64,000 bases of DNA. It comes from Megachile rotundata (taxonomy: Eukaryota > Arthropoda > Insecta > Hymenoptera > Megachilidae). A program made the translations under genes and the position numbers. The stretch covers positions 13,392,001-13,456,000 of the forward strand of contig NC_134993.1 in the NCBI RefSeq assembly GCF_050947335.1. The letters are read 5' to 3'. The notes below the pieces were generated by a model. That model had not been told where the DNA came from. It made no database searches and saw only the letters and a list, made by a program, of their open reading frames with translations. Below are positions 22,990 through 35,500 of this stretch, one piece after another. How positions within the stretch are numbered: the first letter of the stretch is position 1; every line of letters starts with the position of its first letter.

Positions 22990-24540
22990 TGTGCCGTCTC
23001 CTGAAAACAACCGATAATTTAATATACGTACACCGGTTGAATTTTCGAAGGATCTTACCCAGGTAGCACGTTTTTCAAAGCTAAGGTGTGACCATTGATA
23101 TCTTATCGATATATGTTTAACGATGTAACAATATTAAGATACCGTTCAGAGGTTACTGAACTGGACATTAAAAAATGCAACATGTAGCAAAATTATTATT
23201 ATAACTATTGCAAAATTATAAATATATACATTATGTACGTACACATATACACATTATTCTTGAAATAATTCTTGCAATAATTCACATTTTGTTAAGGTAG
23301 TTTTCCACATATCACGTTCCATTTTGTGATGAAAATTATCCATATGTCACTTGTGTCGAAACTGACCAGTTATCACCACCGATCGTAGCTTCACGATTAT
23401 TTCAATCTATTTACAAGAAATTACGATGCCGTATCAAGTTCCCTCCTTTCTCGGTTACTCGCGAACCTACACCACGTTATATCGACGCGTTAACGCGCGA
23501 TACGCACGCACGTGTATGCTACATCGGAAGCGAGAACCACCATTCTACTTTCTCTGTAATGCGACATACTTTCTTGCTATCATTTTTTTACCGATCAAAA
23601 CGATATTCGAATCTTTTATTTCCTTCTCAGTTTTTCCATGTCTGCCAAAAAATATTTCACACACATCAGATTGCACTGAAAACATTATTGGAATAATACG
23701 ATCGTTCGATAATTTGAAATAATATTGTTCGTTAATTTGGAATAAAACGATTGTTCGTTAATTTTAATCGCAATAGTGCATCGATTATCGATACTGATTC
23801 AACATAAAACTTCAGAGAATTTTATATTTACTGCCATCGACTTAACGATATTATCGATATCGATATCGATAGTCACACCTCCCAGTTGTGGCTGGCGTAA
23901 TAACGAAAACCACACCGCTCGATATTCGTTACAAACAAATGTTCCAACATTGTCAATATTTTCCGCTCGCTTCCCTCGTAATCTTTCACCCTATGTGCGT
24001 AAAAAACAAGGAAATAAACAGTGAAGCAAATACGTTACAGTTTTCCCGATTGTACGGCTGAACGCGCTTGTAATTCTACGCATAATAGACTCTTTTCAAA
24101 TGCGTATCTAAATATACGCGGCGCAGGTCTAGTATTCGTATCGCGGTTACCAAAATATCAGTTACTCTTAACCTTTTCCGTTTTCTCCGTTACACCTCCG
24201 TGAGCCTCGCGTTTTCCAACGATCTCATTTTTTAAAGTGAAATTTCTATGGGCGCGATTCGGCGGCAGAGCATTATGGCCGACTGTCATCCGAGCGTCAC
24301 GAAAAGTACAAGCGAAAATTATAATAAGTAAATTTCTATCCATAATGAACGGAGAAATTTCACCGTTAACACGTGCCTTTACCACGCAAACGATTTTTCC
24401 TTTTCATATTGTTCATGAGGAAAAATTAATTTCACCAATTGATTACTGCGTCGAAAACATTTGATAGATTCGTGGTATCGATAAATCGTTGTTTAACTTA
24501 ACGATAACAGAAATGCGATAATGGTACGATTAAAAGAAAA
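22990..24540. other. Region upstream of the RhoGAP gene
   Basis: Probable 5-prime UTR, first intron and promoter of the RhoGAP gene. AT-rich, rich in TATCGATA-like octamers. Open frames at 23426-24464 show no domain and no credible splice pattern. Confidence 0.4.
23852..23871. promoter_or_regulatory. Three overlapping TATCGATA (DRE-like) octamers
   Basis: TATCGATA occurs at 23852-23859, 23858-23865 and 23864-23871, in 6 bp register. TATCGATA is the Drosophila DRE octamer bound by DREF, and is also close to BEAF-32 CGATA sites. Related sequences lie at about 23098-23108 and 23790-23800. A role at the promoter of the gene ending at 22989 is inferred from position only. Confidence 0.4.
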
Positions 24541-27172
24541 AGATAAAATTTTATCCGGGGTATGGCAGGGGCGGGGGGCCCCTGTGATACACCCCTGCGT
24601 ATTCCGGCTGCGCGCCGCCTAATTGCTCAGTTTTAATCTTAACCCTTCATTGCACAATTTTCTAAATTCTGTAAAATACTTCTACTCTCAGAAGCGATAA
24701 TAATAGCACACATATTTTCTCACAAATTTATCTACAGAATTGCATGTTTGAAATTCATATTATGGAATTTCATGTTTGACAAGTCACAAGCATGATACAT
24801 TATTTTATTTTAATAACGGGTTAGTAATTTGCTAAATAATCTGCACTGAAATTGCTGTTTCATTCTGTGAAATACTCATTAAGAGTTACAGAACATCCTG
24901 TATGTTTTCCATCTGTTTGGACAACGTGCAAAACAAAAACTTAAGTCCCTATTGTAAATACTGTCATCATATCTGAGATAACGAACAAATCAAAACAAGA
25001 ATGTATAAGTTGATACATGGTTTAATATTTTAGGAACGTAGGTGTATAAAATCAATTCCTGGAAGTCTCAAAAGGTTTGGAAGGTTTCAAAATCTTGAAG
25101 CTCTCAACAGGAAAACAGTTGCAAGCCAAATCGTCATAAGCTTATCCTTATGGCTCATTTTAATCAGACATGCATCTTCTAGATGTGTCTATCAATACAT
25201 CCATGGTACAAGCTTTATCTATTGGACTAAGAACAATCTTCCAACTGGATATAGCCATTTCTTTCTTATGATGGAAAAGTAATCCTTAAAAAAGATTATA
25301 TCAGATAACATAATTCAAGATATGATATACATTTCCTAAATAATATTCAACCAAATCATATATTTTCTTTTAGATCAAATTTTTTAAAAACCGATGCCAA
25401 GAAGTTAGTGCATGAAACTGAGGAATATTTACTGACTATCAAAGCAATTGATTATTGAAGACAAGTCTCGCGGCAGCGATGACAAATGGTAACACGAGTA
25501 GAGGAAGCCTTCTTGACCGCCACGAGTTCACGAGACAACTATGAAAACACATCAAAAGATTCGCAAAACTTTTGAGACTTCCAAGAAACTTTTGAGAGCT
25601 GAAACTTTCAAGATTTCCCGGCTCTCGAGACTTTTGGGATTTGAATAAAATTCGAAGTGTTTGAAAGCGGGCGGAAAGCTTGCAAAGCATTCGAATTGGC
25701 ATCACTAGGTACACACCTCTGATAGGAAGCGTCGCGCATCGGGTGCTTGCAGCGCCTCCGTCGTCGCCGTTGGTCGTGTAACACCAATAAGTTGAATCGT
25801 TTCACGAATCTGCACTCGTTGATTTTTCTCGCACCGTGAAAAAGGTCGCTCACCAACGGCTTCGAGCGAGCGAATCGAGAGAAATAGCAGTCAATGCATA
25901 TTTGGCAAAACACCGTTCGCAACGGATGTCGTTTCGCTGGCCGACGAGAGCCTCTTTCGAAGGCACCATCCTCTTCGATATTCCATTTTCCGAGCTATCC
26001 TTTTTACCAATGCGTGTCTCGACGAACGCATGACTCGGGGAACTGCAGACAATTCGTGCACACGACACGATGCGCGCATTGAATTTCTTCGTGCACCGAC
26101 TACCACGTTCGGACAGCGGTCGTCCGTCTTCCGCAAGCACTTGTGTCAATCGAATCGACGCTTCGATTCGGCTGAGCGATAGGTTAACTCGAACACGTTC
26201 GACCGAGTCATCTTAATCGATCGCGCGCTTTAACAATTTCGTCCGATAGCACACGGTGTTCAATCACTTTAACTCGAAGATCTTCTCAGGGAACTGATAC
26301 TTCACGGTACAACGTGATACGGATATGATACGATACGGCACGATACGACACGACACGATACGGTATAGTAATATGGCTACCTAACAGAATGGAACATAGG
26401 TATCGACGGTCCTTCACTTTCTAAGGGTAATCGGTGAAAGTCGAACAACAATATTCTTCCCCGTGGATCACAACGCTTTTCCGCGTTATCGAACGTTTTA
26501 ATTTTCACCGATTGGAAAAGTGTCACGAAACGCCACTTTCGTGCCCGCCATTACTCCGAACGGTCTTCCTCTTTGCTCATATCCCTCCCTTCTTTCCTAG
26601 TCGTTCCTTTTCTTTCTAGCTAGGCCGATCCTCGTCCCCACTCCATTCGTTTACGCTCACTCTCTCCTTTTCAGCCTCGCGTCGGTGACTCCCCTAATCT
26701 CGCTGTCACTGCGTTTCCTTATTCGAATATACCTGTCATGACATCTACTGATTAATTGCGTAAGATCAACTCTAAGTGATCTCGAACGATGATAAAACTT
26801 TTTACGATATCGATACGGTTCTTATCGAACAGGTAGATGTCGTTGGAAACAAACATGGCTGCCTTTCATAGTTTAACAAATGAATGTTAATTTTTTGGCA
26901 AAGAAAATCATTTTACAAATAAATAACGAGGGAAAAACATTGTATATGGAAAAAAAATTTTAGTGCTTCAAGATTTTTTTAAAACTTGCTTGCATTTTAA
27001 CCTGACGATCGATTTAAATTCCGTATAAATTCCCGCGCTGAGCGGCGCGAAAAGAAGAGTCAATTGAAGATACAAAATGAGTAGGTGAAAGGGAGGAATA
27101 AAAAACAATTGGTACTTGATAGTAAAGTAAATACTCTGTATTTGAAATAGATAAGAATATCGATATAAATTC
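24541..27172. other. Gene-poor intergenic region
   Basis: No supported exon. Contents: a GC-rich hairpin-forming island at about 24555-24620 (GCAGGGGC and GCCCCTG arms); diverged inverted copies of a CTTTTGAGACTTCCA-type sequence near 25065-25110 and 25565-25620; and GC-richer DNA at 25700-26300 that gives overlapping open frames on both strands without domain content. Confidence 0.4.
26315..26366. repeat. GATACGACAC-type microsatellite
   Basis: Imperfect tandem runs of GATACG / GACACG in the intergenic DNA between the RhoGAP and ABCG genes. Confidence 0.75.
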
Positions 27173-30100
27173 TTATTTCCATCTGCAACGATTCCAGAGA
27201 CACACATAAGCGAGCAGGTGGAAGATAAAATAAATCACAACCATAAGTACAATGTCCATCCAGAAGTTGGTCTCATCAAAGTCGTAACGCTGTAAAACTT
27301 CCAAGCCTTCGGTGATGCACGGCAGTCCCGGATCAATTGTTTTACAAGCTGTAAATATTAATTACTTACACTTATTCTTGTATGCAGTTTTGTTACTTAC
27401 ATATGTTGTGAACATCGTTCCACTGAAGAATGGTGAGTGCTTCGCTAGAATGCAACAACCACGAAATATATTTTACCCATTGAATGTATATCGGCAACGA
27501 TCTGTAATGTGTAAGTGTTAGTAACTTTATTGTATGTTTTAGGGTCAAAATAAGTTTACGAGTACCCGAGCTTGACGAAGGGTCCCATGGTGATCATGAG
27601 AACGTAATCGAACGGTACCAAGTATGCCATGGCTAGTGGTACGTTGTCAAACACCGCTGAGAAGAAGCACCCTGAAACAGGTTATCATCTACACCCTGCT
27701 TTTAACTTCCCAAGCTTAGCTCTGCATAACTCTGTTTTTCACTTTAGTAATTAAAGAGAAGGTTTACCACATGCGGTTGATACGTTTATAGTGAATAGAA
27801 GTACAAGCAACGACAGTCCAAATGCCTCCACCGTTTCTCGCAGTCCAGCTAACCAATAAATTATCGTGGCGAACAACAATGGCTCCACTATCAGTCCAGG
27901 TATCTGAAAGGCAAGAGGATATCGTTTACATCAATCACCTATTTTCATTTACAACCTGATACCGATGAGATTTTACTAATTGAGGAAACTTGCCAGGGAA
28001 AGCAATCGAGCCACATAATAGAGATGCACCGAGTACATCCCAGCTCGGTACTCTCTTCGAAGAAGCGGCAGTTCTTGCGGTATCAAAGCTAACGTGGCGT
28101 ACATCGGAAAGAAAGCGTTCTCGGATACCAAGATGAAGATCACTCCCTGGGTTGCTTGGATCCCTAGTTGGTCGAAGTTCACCGTTCCCACGAAGCAGAG
28201 TCCAGCAATTGTTGCGACGCTCTTGAGTTGAACAATGGAACAATTAAATTTAATACAGAATGTAAGTTTCTATTTTATTCTAATAATGATAAGTTACCTT
28301 CGCTTATTCGCTTACCACTTTTTGAATTATTCTAAACAACTGTACAGATGGATCTCTCAAGACCTGCAGGAAATCTCGGTACACCAACCAGTAAAGCCGC
28401 GAACAATAACGTGATCCTTTTCTTCTGCAGAAAAGCATGGATGAAACGGATGAACCAACAGGAATTTAGTGGGATACTTACGCAACGGCATTTGCGTCGA
28501 AAGTTAACCTCTTCGTGGACTAAAATGAAGAAACACAATTGAAGAGATACTGAAGATGAAGAGGAATGAAAATAACATTTACCTCGAAGGAATGCAGCTG
28601 CATTTCCCTTTGAAAAATATCATCGATCTCGTTGGAAGCACCGCTAGTTAAGAACACGTTGCATAATTTCCGCGTCGTTGTCTGACCGTCGTTGGAACCA
28701 GACACCACCGCGATGAGGAAATCGGCGGGGTTATAATTCCGTGGACACTCGTAACCTTGACTGAAGGTGAAATTAATCGGAGACTATAATTATAACGCTG
28801 GTGCACGTACCTCGCGAAAAATTCGATCGCCCCGTCGATCTGTCCAGCGAACACGACTCGTCCATCACCGATCAGTATTATTCGGTTGAAGGATCCAAAT
28901 ATGGCGGAGCTGGGCTGATGTATGGTGCACAGTACCGTTCTTCCTTTGGCCGCAAAACACTTCAGCTGTGTAACCAGACAATTCGCAGAATGAGAGTCCA
29001 ACCCTGTCGTTGGTTCGTCCAAGAAGAGTATCTTCGGGTCCGTCAATAGCTGAAAAATTAAAATCCGTTTTATAAACGAAAGTAACAAAGAAATGAAACG
29101 AGAGGAAAGTATTACTTCCGTGGCAAAGGCCAACCTCTTCCGTTCGCCACCCGACAGCAATTTATCATCGATGCCATTTCCTATTCGCACATCGCGCCTG
29201 CCGCCTAAACCAACGTCATTCACCAAGCCATCAATGGTCGCCCGAATATTGCGTACTCTCGTATTTCCATCCAGCTTCATCCGAGCCTGAGAAGTAAAAC
29301 TAAGTGAACTCTAATCTAACAAATAGAAATTTGAGAAGTTTACCATGAACCATAGGTGTTCGATTACAGTCATCGTTTCTACAAACATGTCTTCTTGGTG
29401 CATGTAACCGCTGTTCTGCATCATGTAGGAAGAGTCGACAGGGACGCCGTTCGCTCTTATGTCACCGCGGACGAAGAACTCGGCTGTGAAGGAGAAGGCA
29501 ATCAGAATTAAGAATGTACAAGATTAAGTATGTATAGGTATACTTACGTCCGGTACGAAAAGCCAACGCCGCCATTAATGAACTTTTACCGGCACCGCTA
29601 GATTGGGAAAAGGAGATGAAATAACCTTATATATATGTTCATTTGATTTTGGATGTCGACATATAATTAGTCAACATATTGCATTGAGTTGAACCATATT
29701 GCACTGAAGATAGAATTAGTGAAGATGAAATTGATGAAGATAGAATTAATGTGGAGGTTATAGTATATTTCTGAGGGGTACCTGAAGGTGGGAGAACCTA
29801 AGCCTTCTTTAATTTTTTACAAATATAGAAAGTGTAGTTGTAAGTCATTGATACAGAGGTCTGAATATTTTTAAATTCTAATCATACAAATTCTCATATA
29901 CAAATCTTGATTATACAAGTCCACAGAAATGTATAGAAATATTTTTGGTAATTGCAGATTCCTACTATGTCCATCTGAAGATTGTTGAACCTCACCTGGA
30001 GCCGATTATAGCCGTCAGGTCTCCAGCCTTCGCCACACCACGCACTGAAATTCGCAAAATTGTACATCGATTCAACTTTAATCTATGACCAGAATATTTA

Positions 30101-30270
30101 AAGGATCACGCACCGTTATCGATCAACTGTTTGCTCACGGTCTTCCGACCACGATCCAGCGCGAAGACCGACACGTCCCTCCACGAAAGAGTCACGTTCC
30201 CCGAATCGATAGATTTTTCCCTTGTAAGATTCATTTCCATGCTAATCGCATTATCGTTTGCCGAAGACAT
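27173..30270 (-). CDS. ABCG half-transporter of the white/scarlet/brown family
   Basis: Membrane half-transporter; family members export or store pigment precursors or urate as heterodimers with white. ATG at 30270 begins MSSANDNAISMEMNL. The first exons (30111-30270, about 29998-30048, 29551-29599) assemble the Walker A GSSGAGKSSLMAALAFRT. The Q-loop region is at about 29343-29484 (SGYMHQEDMF), signature LLSGGERKRLAFATE at about 29115-29160, Walker B ILFLDEPTTGLDS at about 29000-29040 and switch IHQPSS just after. The membrane half begins with WLVYRDFLQVLRDPS in the exon near 28325-28440 and includes GTVNFDQLGIQATQG and REYRAGMYSVHLYY; the protein ends NRCRWK and TAA at 27173. All nucleotide-binding motifs are intact. 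It is a tandem neighbour of white on the same strand. Whether it is the brown/ok or the scarlet orthologue cannot be settled by eye. Confidence 0.93.
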
Positions 30271-30599
30271 TTTGTTAAAGTCCTAAAGTCCTAAGTGTTA
30301 AAGTCCTTGCCTTTATCAAAGTTAGAGTCCTTGTCTTATGTGTTTGATGATCGATCTATTGGTTAACCTATTTTGGAATAATTATGTTATTTGAAAATTA
30401 TTGGAAGAAAGTCACTAAACGTCAAGTCCTTTCGCGAACGCGATTGTTACTGAATACTATTTGCGCCTCTCGCCACTCACCCTGCCATACAACTCACCGC
30501 CATGGCTGCATATCTCCTGTTTCCCCTTGTTCCTTTCAGGTTACTGAACCTTAGGTGACACATCTCTGTTTCATAACTAACGTTCAACGCTTATTCTCA

Positions 30600-31140
30600 G
30601 TTCAAGATCAGTTGATGTAGAAATGTGGGAACTTGGGGTTTCAGGATTTGATGATGTGCAAGTTTGGGATTATGGGAAATTAGGATTTGTAAATTTAGGA
30701 ATTTGAAAGTTTGGATACTGACAAAATTAGGGTTTGTAAATTTAGAAATTAGGGAGATTGGGGTCCTGAAAGTTTAGGACCTGGATATTTGAGAATTTTG
30801 GAATTTAGGGTTTGTCAATTTTGGAAGTATAGAATTCTGAGAGATTAGGGTTTGTAAATTTAAAAATTTCTGAGTGTATAAATTTTGAAATCTAGATCTT
30901 GCAGTGTATAAGTTTAGAAGTCCCAAGATTTACAAGTTTAAGCCACAGAAATGTACAAATATGTGAGTGTATAAATTTTGAAATCTAGATCTTCCAATTT
31001 ACAAAATTTGGAAGTGCCAAGATTTATAAATTAAAGACAGAAATTTGCAAATTTATAAATTATAGATCTTGCAATATAGGACTTGAAAATGTACAAATTT
31101 GAAAACTTAGAAATTTGAGAATTTAAGACTTAAAGATTCG
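30600..31140. repeat. Degenerate AT-rich tandem repeat upstream of the ABCG gene
   Basis: Loose repetition of GGGATTTGTAAATTTAGGAATTTGAAAGTTT-like units of about 30 bp, decaying toward 31140. Non-coding. It lies upstream of the ABCG gene start (30270) and downstream of white. Confidence 0.6.
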
Positions 31141-31879
31141 TATTTCCCATAAAAAACCTGACCAGCTTCGAACCATCACTCGAGAAACAAAAGACGCAAA
31201 CGCGTAGGTCGAAGCCACTGGATTAGACATTACCGTAATCGAAGACGGAAACCCTATATACGCTTGGGACAAGGATTTACGTCATACAAATTTCTCGTTG
31301 ACCGCCGCACCGCATCGTCGATACCTTTTCTTCCTCATAATTCTCTCGCATACATTTCCCAAGGAGAAACAGTCAAACGTATCCACAAATTGCAAGTGAT
31401 ATTTTACCACCGACTATTTTAATCTGCACTGTACAATTTTTATTGGTTTCATTTAACATTTAGCAACATCGATGAGAAAAACGTATCTGTGTTTATTTTC
31501 TTTTCTTTTCAATATGCGAGTGTAACGCGGTCGCACGGTATAAGTGACAACCGGTTTGTCAATGATATCGAATAGTCTATAGGAACGATTGTTGAAGGTG
31601 TACGCGTACACATAGCTACTGTATGTCATCTGCAAATGCACCGAGACAGGAAATACTGAGGTTATCCTCTTGTTCTCTTTTCTTTACGGTACTCTGTGGT
31701 GAATGCGGCTAGAAACAAGCGAAGGATTTTTGTGACTGCTCTTGAGTTAAAAATAGTGGAGAATTAGTATGTTAAGACATATGTGTACTTATGTGTCTGG
31801 CAGAAAATAATTTTTGGAAGATTTTGATAGTATGTAATGGAGGCTGAATGAGTTTGTTTCAAATGTCTCTTTCTTGTGA

Positions 31880-32195
31880 AATTATGGGAATTGTGTGTAT
31901 TAATAATATTAATGATTTGTATCATCATATACATTAATAAAATTAATAATATATACCATGATGTACATTAATAAAATTAATAATATATACCATGATGTAC
32001 ATTAACAACATTATTAATATATACCATGATGTATATTAATAAAATTAGTAATGTATACTATGATGTACATTAATAAAATTAATAATATATACCACCATAT
32101 ACATTAATAAAACTAATAATATATACCATGATGTATATTAATAAAATTAATAATATATACCATGATATACATTAATAAAATTAATAATATATTAG
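31880..32195. repeat. Minisatellite of about 34 bp (ATATACCATGATGTACATTAAT)
   Basis: About nine copies of a unit containing ATATACCATGATGTACATT followed by AATAAAATTAATA, with single-base changes. Located downstream of the white stop codon. Confidence 0.9.
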
Positions 32196-32536
32196 ACTAT
32201 TCACCAGACTATTCACCACATGAATATAAACATACATCTAATATATAATTTTTTCTTCAGCACTTGAATAATAATTACACTAACTGAAAACGAGTAATCG
32301 GGATTTATATGCAGGAGATTCTCACAGGTACTAACAGAAGTCTAGAATCGATTGCATAAATCACCGTTTAATCGAATTATCGTACACATAGAAAGGTTGA
32401 GTATATTCGATACGTGGATAAAGCTTGAACTGTAAATATACGAAAAAGATACGATATTCGTTGATCGGTGATCGGCAATCGGAAAGGGCTGGTTGTGCGC
32501 GATCTTCGATTCCGTCGAGACGCCGTCAAGGCTCTT

Positions 32537-35500
32537 TCATCGCTGTTTCGAGTTACGCTGAGTTCTCCAGAGCAGAGCGAGAAACGCCAGGAAACGAAAG
32601 GCGACGATTAAGGAGAAAAGACAAATTATGTCTGCATAAAAATGTTCCTGAAATAAAAACAAGTTATCTTAGAAGATTGTCTTAGATGATTGTCTTAGAT
32701 GATTATCTTAGAAGATTATCTCAGATGATTATCTTAGAAGATTATCTTACAAGATTCTCTTAGAACATTATCTTAGAAAATTATCTTACAAGATTCTCTT
32801 AGAACATTATCTTAGAAGATTATCTTAGAGGATTATATTAGAAGATTATCTCAGAAGATTATGTTAGAAGATTATCTTAGAAAATTATCTCAGAAGATTA
32901 TCTTACAAGATTATCTTAGAAAATTTTTAAATTAAGAAATAAGGTAAAAGGTTCTGAAAAGAACAAACCTCCTTAAAATTAAACATTTGCAAGACCATCC
33001 GTCCAGTCTTGGGGCAAGTGGCGTTGCTTCTTGTACACGCAATGAACTCCACTTCTGACCACTGGTTGATGAGAAGAGCTTCGTTGCCGTAGCGAAACCA
33101 AGACAAATAGGAAAACCATTCGAAATAGAACGGAACAGATCTGTGACACACACGCGTGCATATTGCGTATAAAAGGTGCAAATACACCCGGATACCTTTT
33201 ACCTCGAACGTTTACCCTTACGCTGTGTTCAAAAAGAAGCCGCCGAACAATAGAAACGGTATTATCACAGGAGGTCCAACGGATAACGCCATCGACAAGT
33301 TGTTGCTGACGCAGGATATCAGGTAGCCTGCAAATAAATTAGCAAGTTAATATTTTGTTTTAAATAAGGTGGGATTTTATTTGAGAGAACTCTGGTTTTC
33401 CTTGGGGAAAAATTTGGAAGTTAATTTGTATGTTTAGAGATTTGGGGTATTGGGTGTTTGGGAATGTGGAAATTTAGGGATTTTGTTATTTGGAGATTTA
33501 GGAATTTGGGGAGTAGGAAATTTCCACAAATTCCCAGATTTAAAATTCCAAATTCTCCAAATTCCCCATCTCTAAAATTCCAAGTTCCCCAAATTCCCCA
33601 CTTCCAAAATCCCAAGTTCCCCAAATTTCCAACCTCTAAAACCCCAAGTTCCCCAAATTCCCCCATCTCTAAAATCCCAAGTTTCCCAAATTCTCCATCT
33701 CCTAAATCCCAAGTTCCCCAAATTCCCCATCTCTAAAATTCCAAGTTCCCCAAATTCCCCATCTCTAAAATTCCAAGTTTCCCAAATTCCCCATCTCCTA
33801 AATCCCAAGTTCCCCAAATTCCCCATCTCTAAAATCCCAATTCCCCAAATTCCCCACCTCTAAAATCCCAAATTCCTCATAACCCAGTTACCAAATTTTT
33901 CCTAGGGAAACCAGATGTACTACCAATTGCTTACCAAAAGAGGTGGAAACGTTTGCTACAAGAGCAACAATACCAGCGGCGACGAAAAAGTGATCGATAC
34001 CAGGGTACAATCCAATCATCGGATAAGCGACGACGGTGAACAGCAACGGTACAGCTACGAAGATCGGTGCTTCCGCCAGCGTTTTACACAAGAAGTAGAT
34101 GTCGGTGCGATACATACCGTTCCGATGTTCGCGTAAGAATATCGGCAGTTCTGCACAGAAGACCTAAAAAGTAAAACATCGACTCAGTGATGATCTTTTT
34201 ATCTTCATCATTATGCAGTACAATCCTTACATTGATAACAGCGAAAACGTTCTGAAAGGTCATGTTCGTCAAAAAAATGAACAGAGCACCGTTGATGTTC
34301 ATAACTCCGTCCTGATCGAGCTGCTGGTTAAAATAAACGACTCCGATGAGCAGGGAGACCATCTACAACAAACAATTATTTACAATTCTCGAAGATAACT
34401 ATTTTATTAAGGTTATGACTGTTTATTGAGACACCTACGACTGTCTGCAGCAAGCGGACTTTAACCAAGATCGGTTCCTTGATCACGGATAACCAAGATC
34501 TCCAGAGGACTGCCCGGAACTGTTCGCACCAGCTGGCTTTGTATGGTGATCGACTCTCGGACTTGGAGTTTTTTAGTGAATCTTCAAACTGGCCGTCTAC
34601 TGACTCTGCTTCGAGGGCGATCTTCATACCCTGATCGCTTCTTCGGAACGCGTCGCATACTGTGTTTATCGCGTGGCGGCAGGACGCTTCTTCGCCTGGG
34701 ACTACTGCTAACATTTGGACGAAGTAGTCGGCCGGGTTGTAGTTGCTGGGGCACGCGGCGCCGAGTCTGGAAAGGGTTGATCAATGAGTACATGAGGAAT
34801 CTTGCATATTGGTGTATATATGGTACATATGGTATATATTACTATATGCATGTACATATGGCACATATTACTATATGTATGTATGCACGTATAGTATATA
34901 TTACTGTATACATGTATGTATAGTATATATTACTATATGTATGTAAATATACTATATATTGCTATATGTATGTACATATTGTTACTACTACATGCAGTAT
35001 ATTAGATGTCCTTACGATTCGAAAAAAGTGCAAGCTTGCGACGACGTGCCCATGAACGCAACTCTTCCCTCCGCCATCAGCAGGATTTTATCGAACAGGG
35101 CGAACAACTCGGACGAGGGTTGATGCAACGTCGCGACGATGGTCTTGCCACGTGCTGCAAGTTCACGTATTTAATTACGTTCTATTTTGCATATCTGCAA
35201 ATGATGGAGTCAGCGAATCTTTTCAAGGGTCTGTACCCGCTAGTGCCTTCAATACGGAGACCACCTGATGCGCCATGAAGGAATCAAGACCGGAAGTGGG
35301 TTCGTCACAGAACATCAATGGCGGATCGGTTAAAACCTCTGAAGCGAAGGACAGCCTCTTCATTTCTCCTCCTGAGAGTCCTTTAATGCGTCCTGGTTGA
35401 CCGATCACTGTATTTCTACACTTGGTCAACGCCAGCTAACCAAAATAAGAATATATGAATATACAGACACTATACAGTACAAAACTTTTAAGAAGAGTCA

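Noticed and set aside
25439..26149. Overlapping open frames on both strands in the 25.4-26.1 kb region
   Set aside because: Locally higher GC content lengthens chance frames; no splice pattern or domain is visible.
33421..33826. Open frames reading GNLGNLGF or SPNSPNFQ
   Set aside because: Translation of a minisatellite in a white intron.
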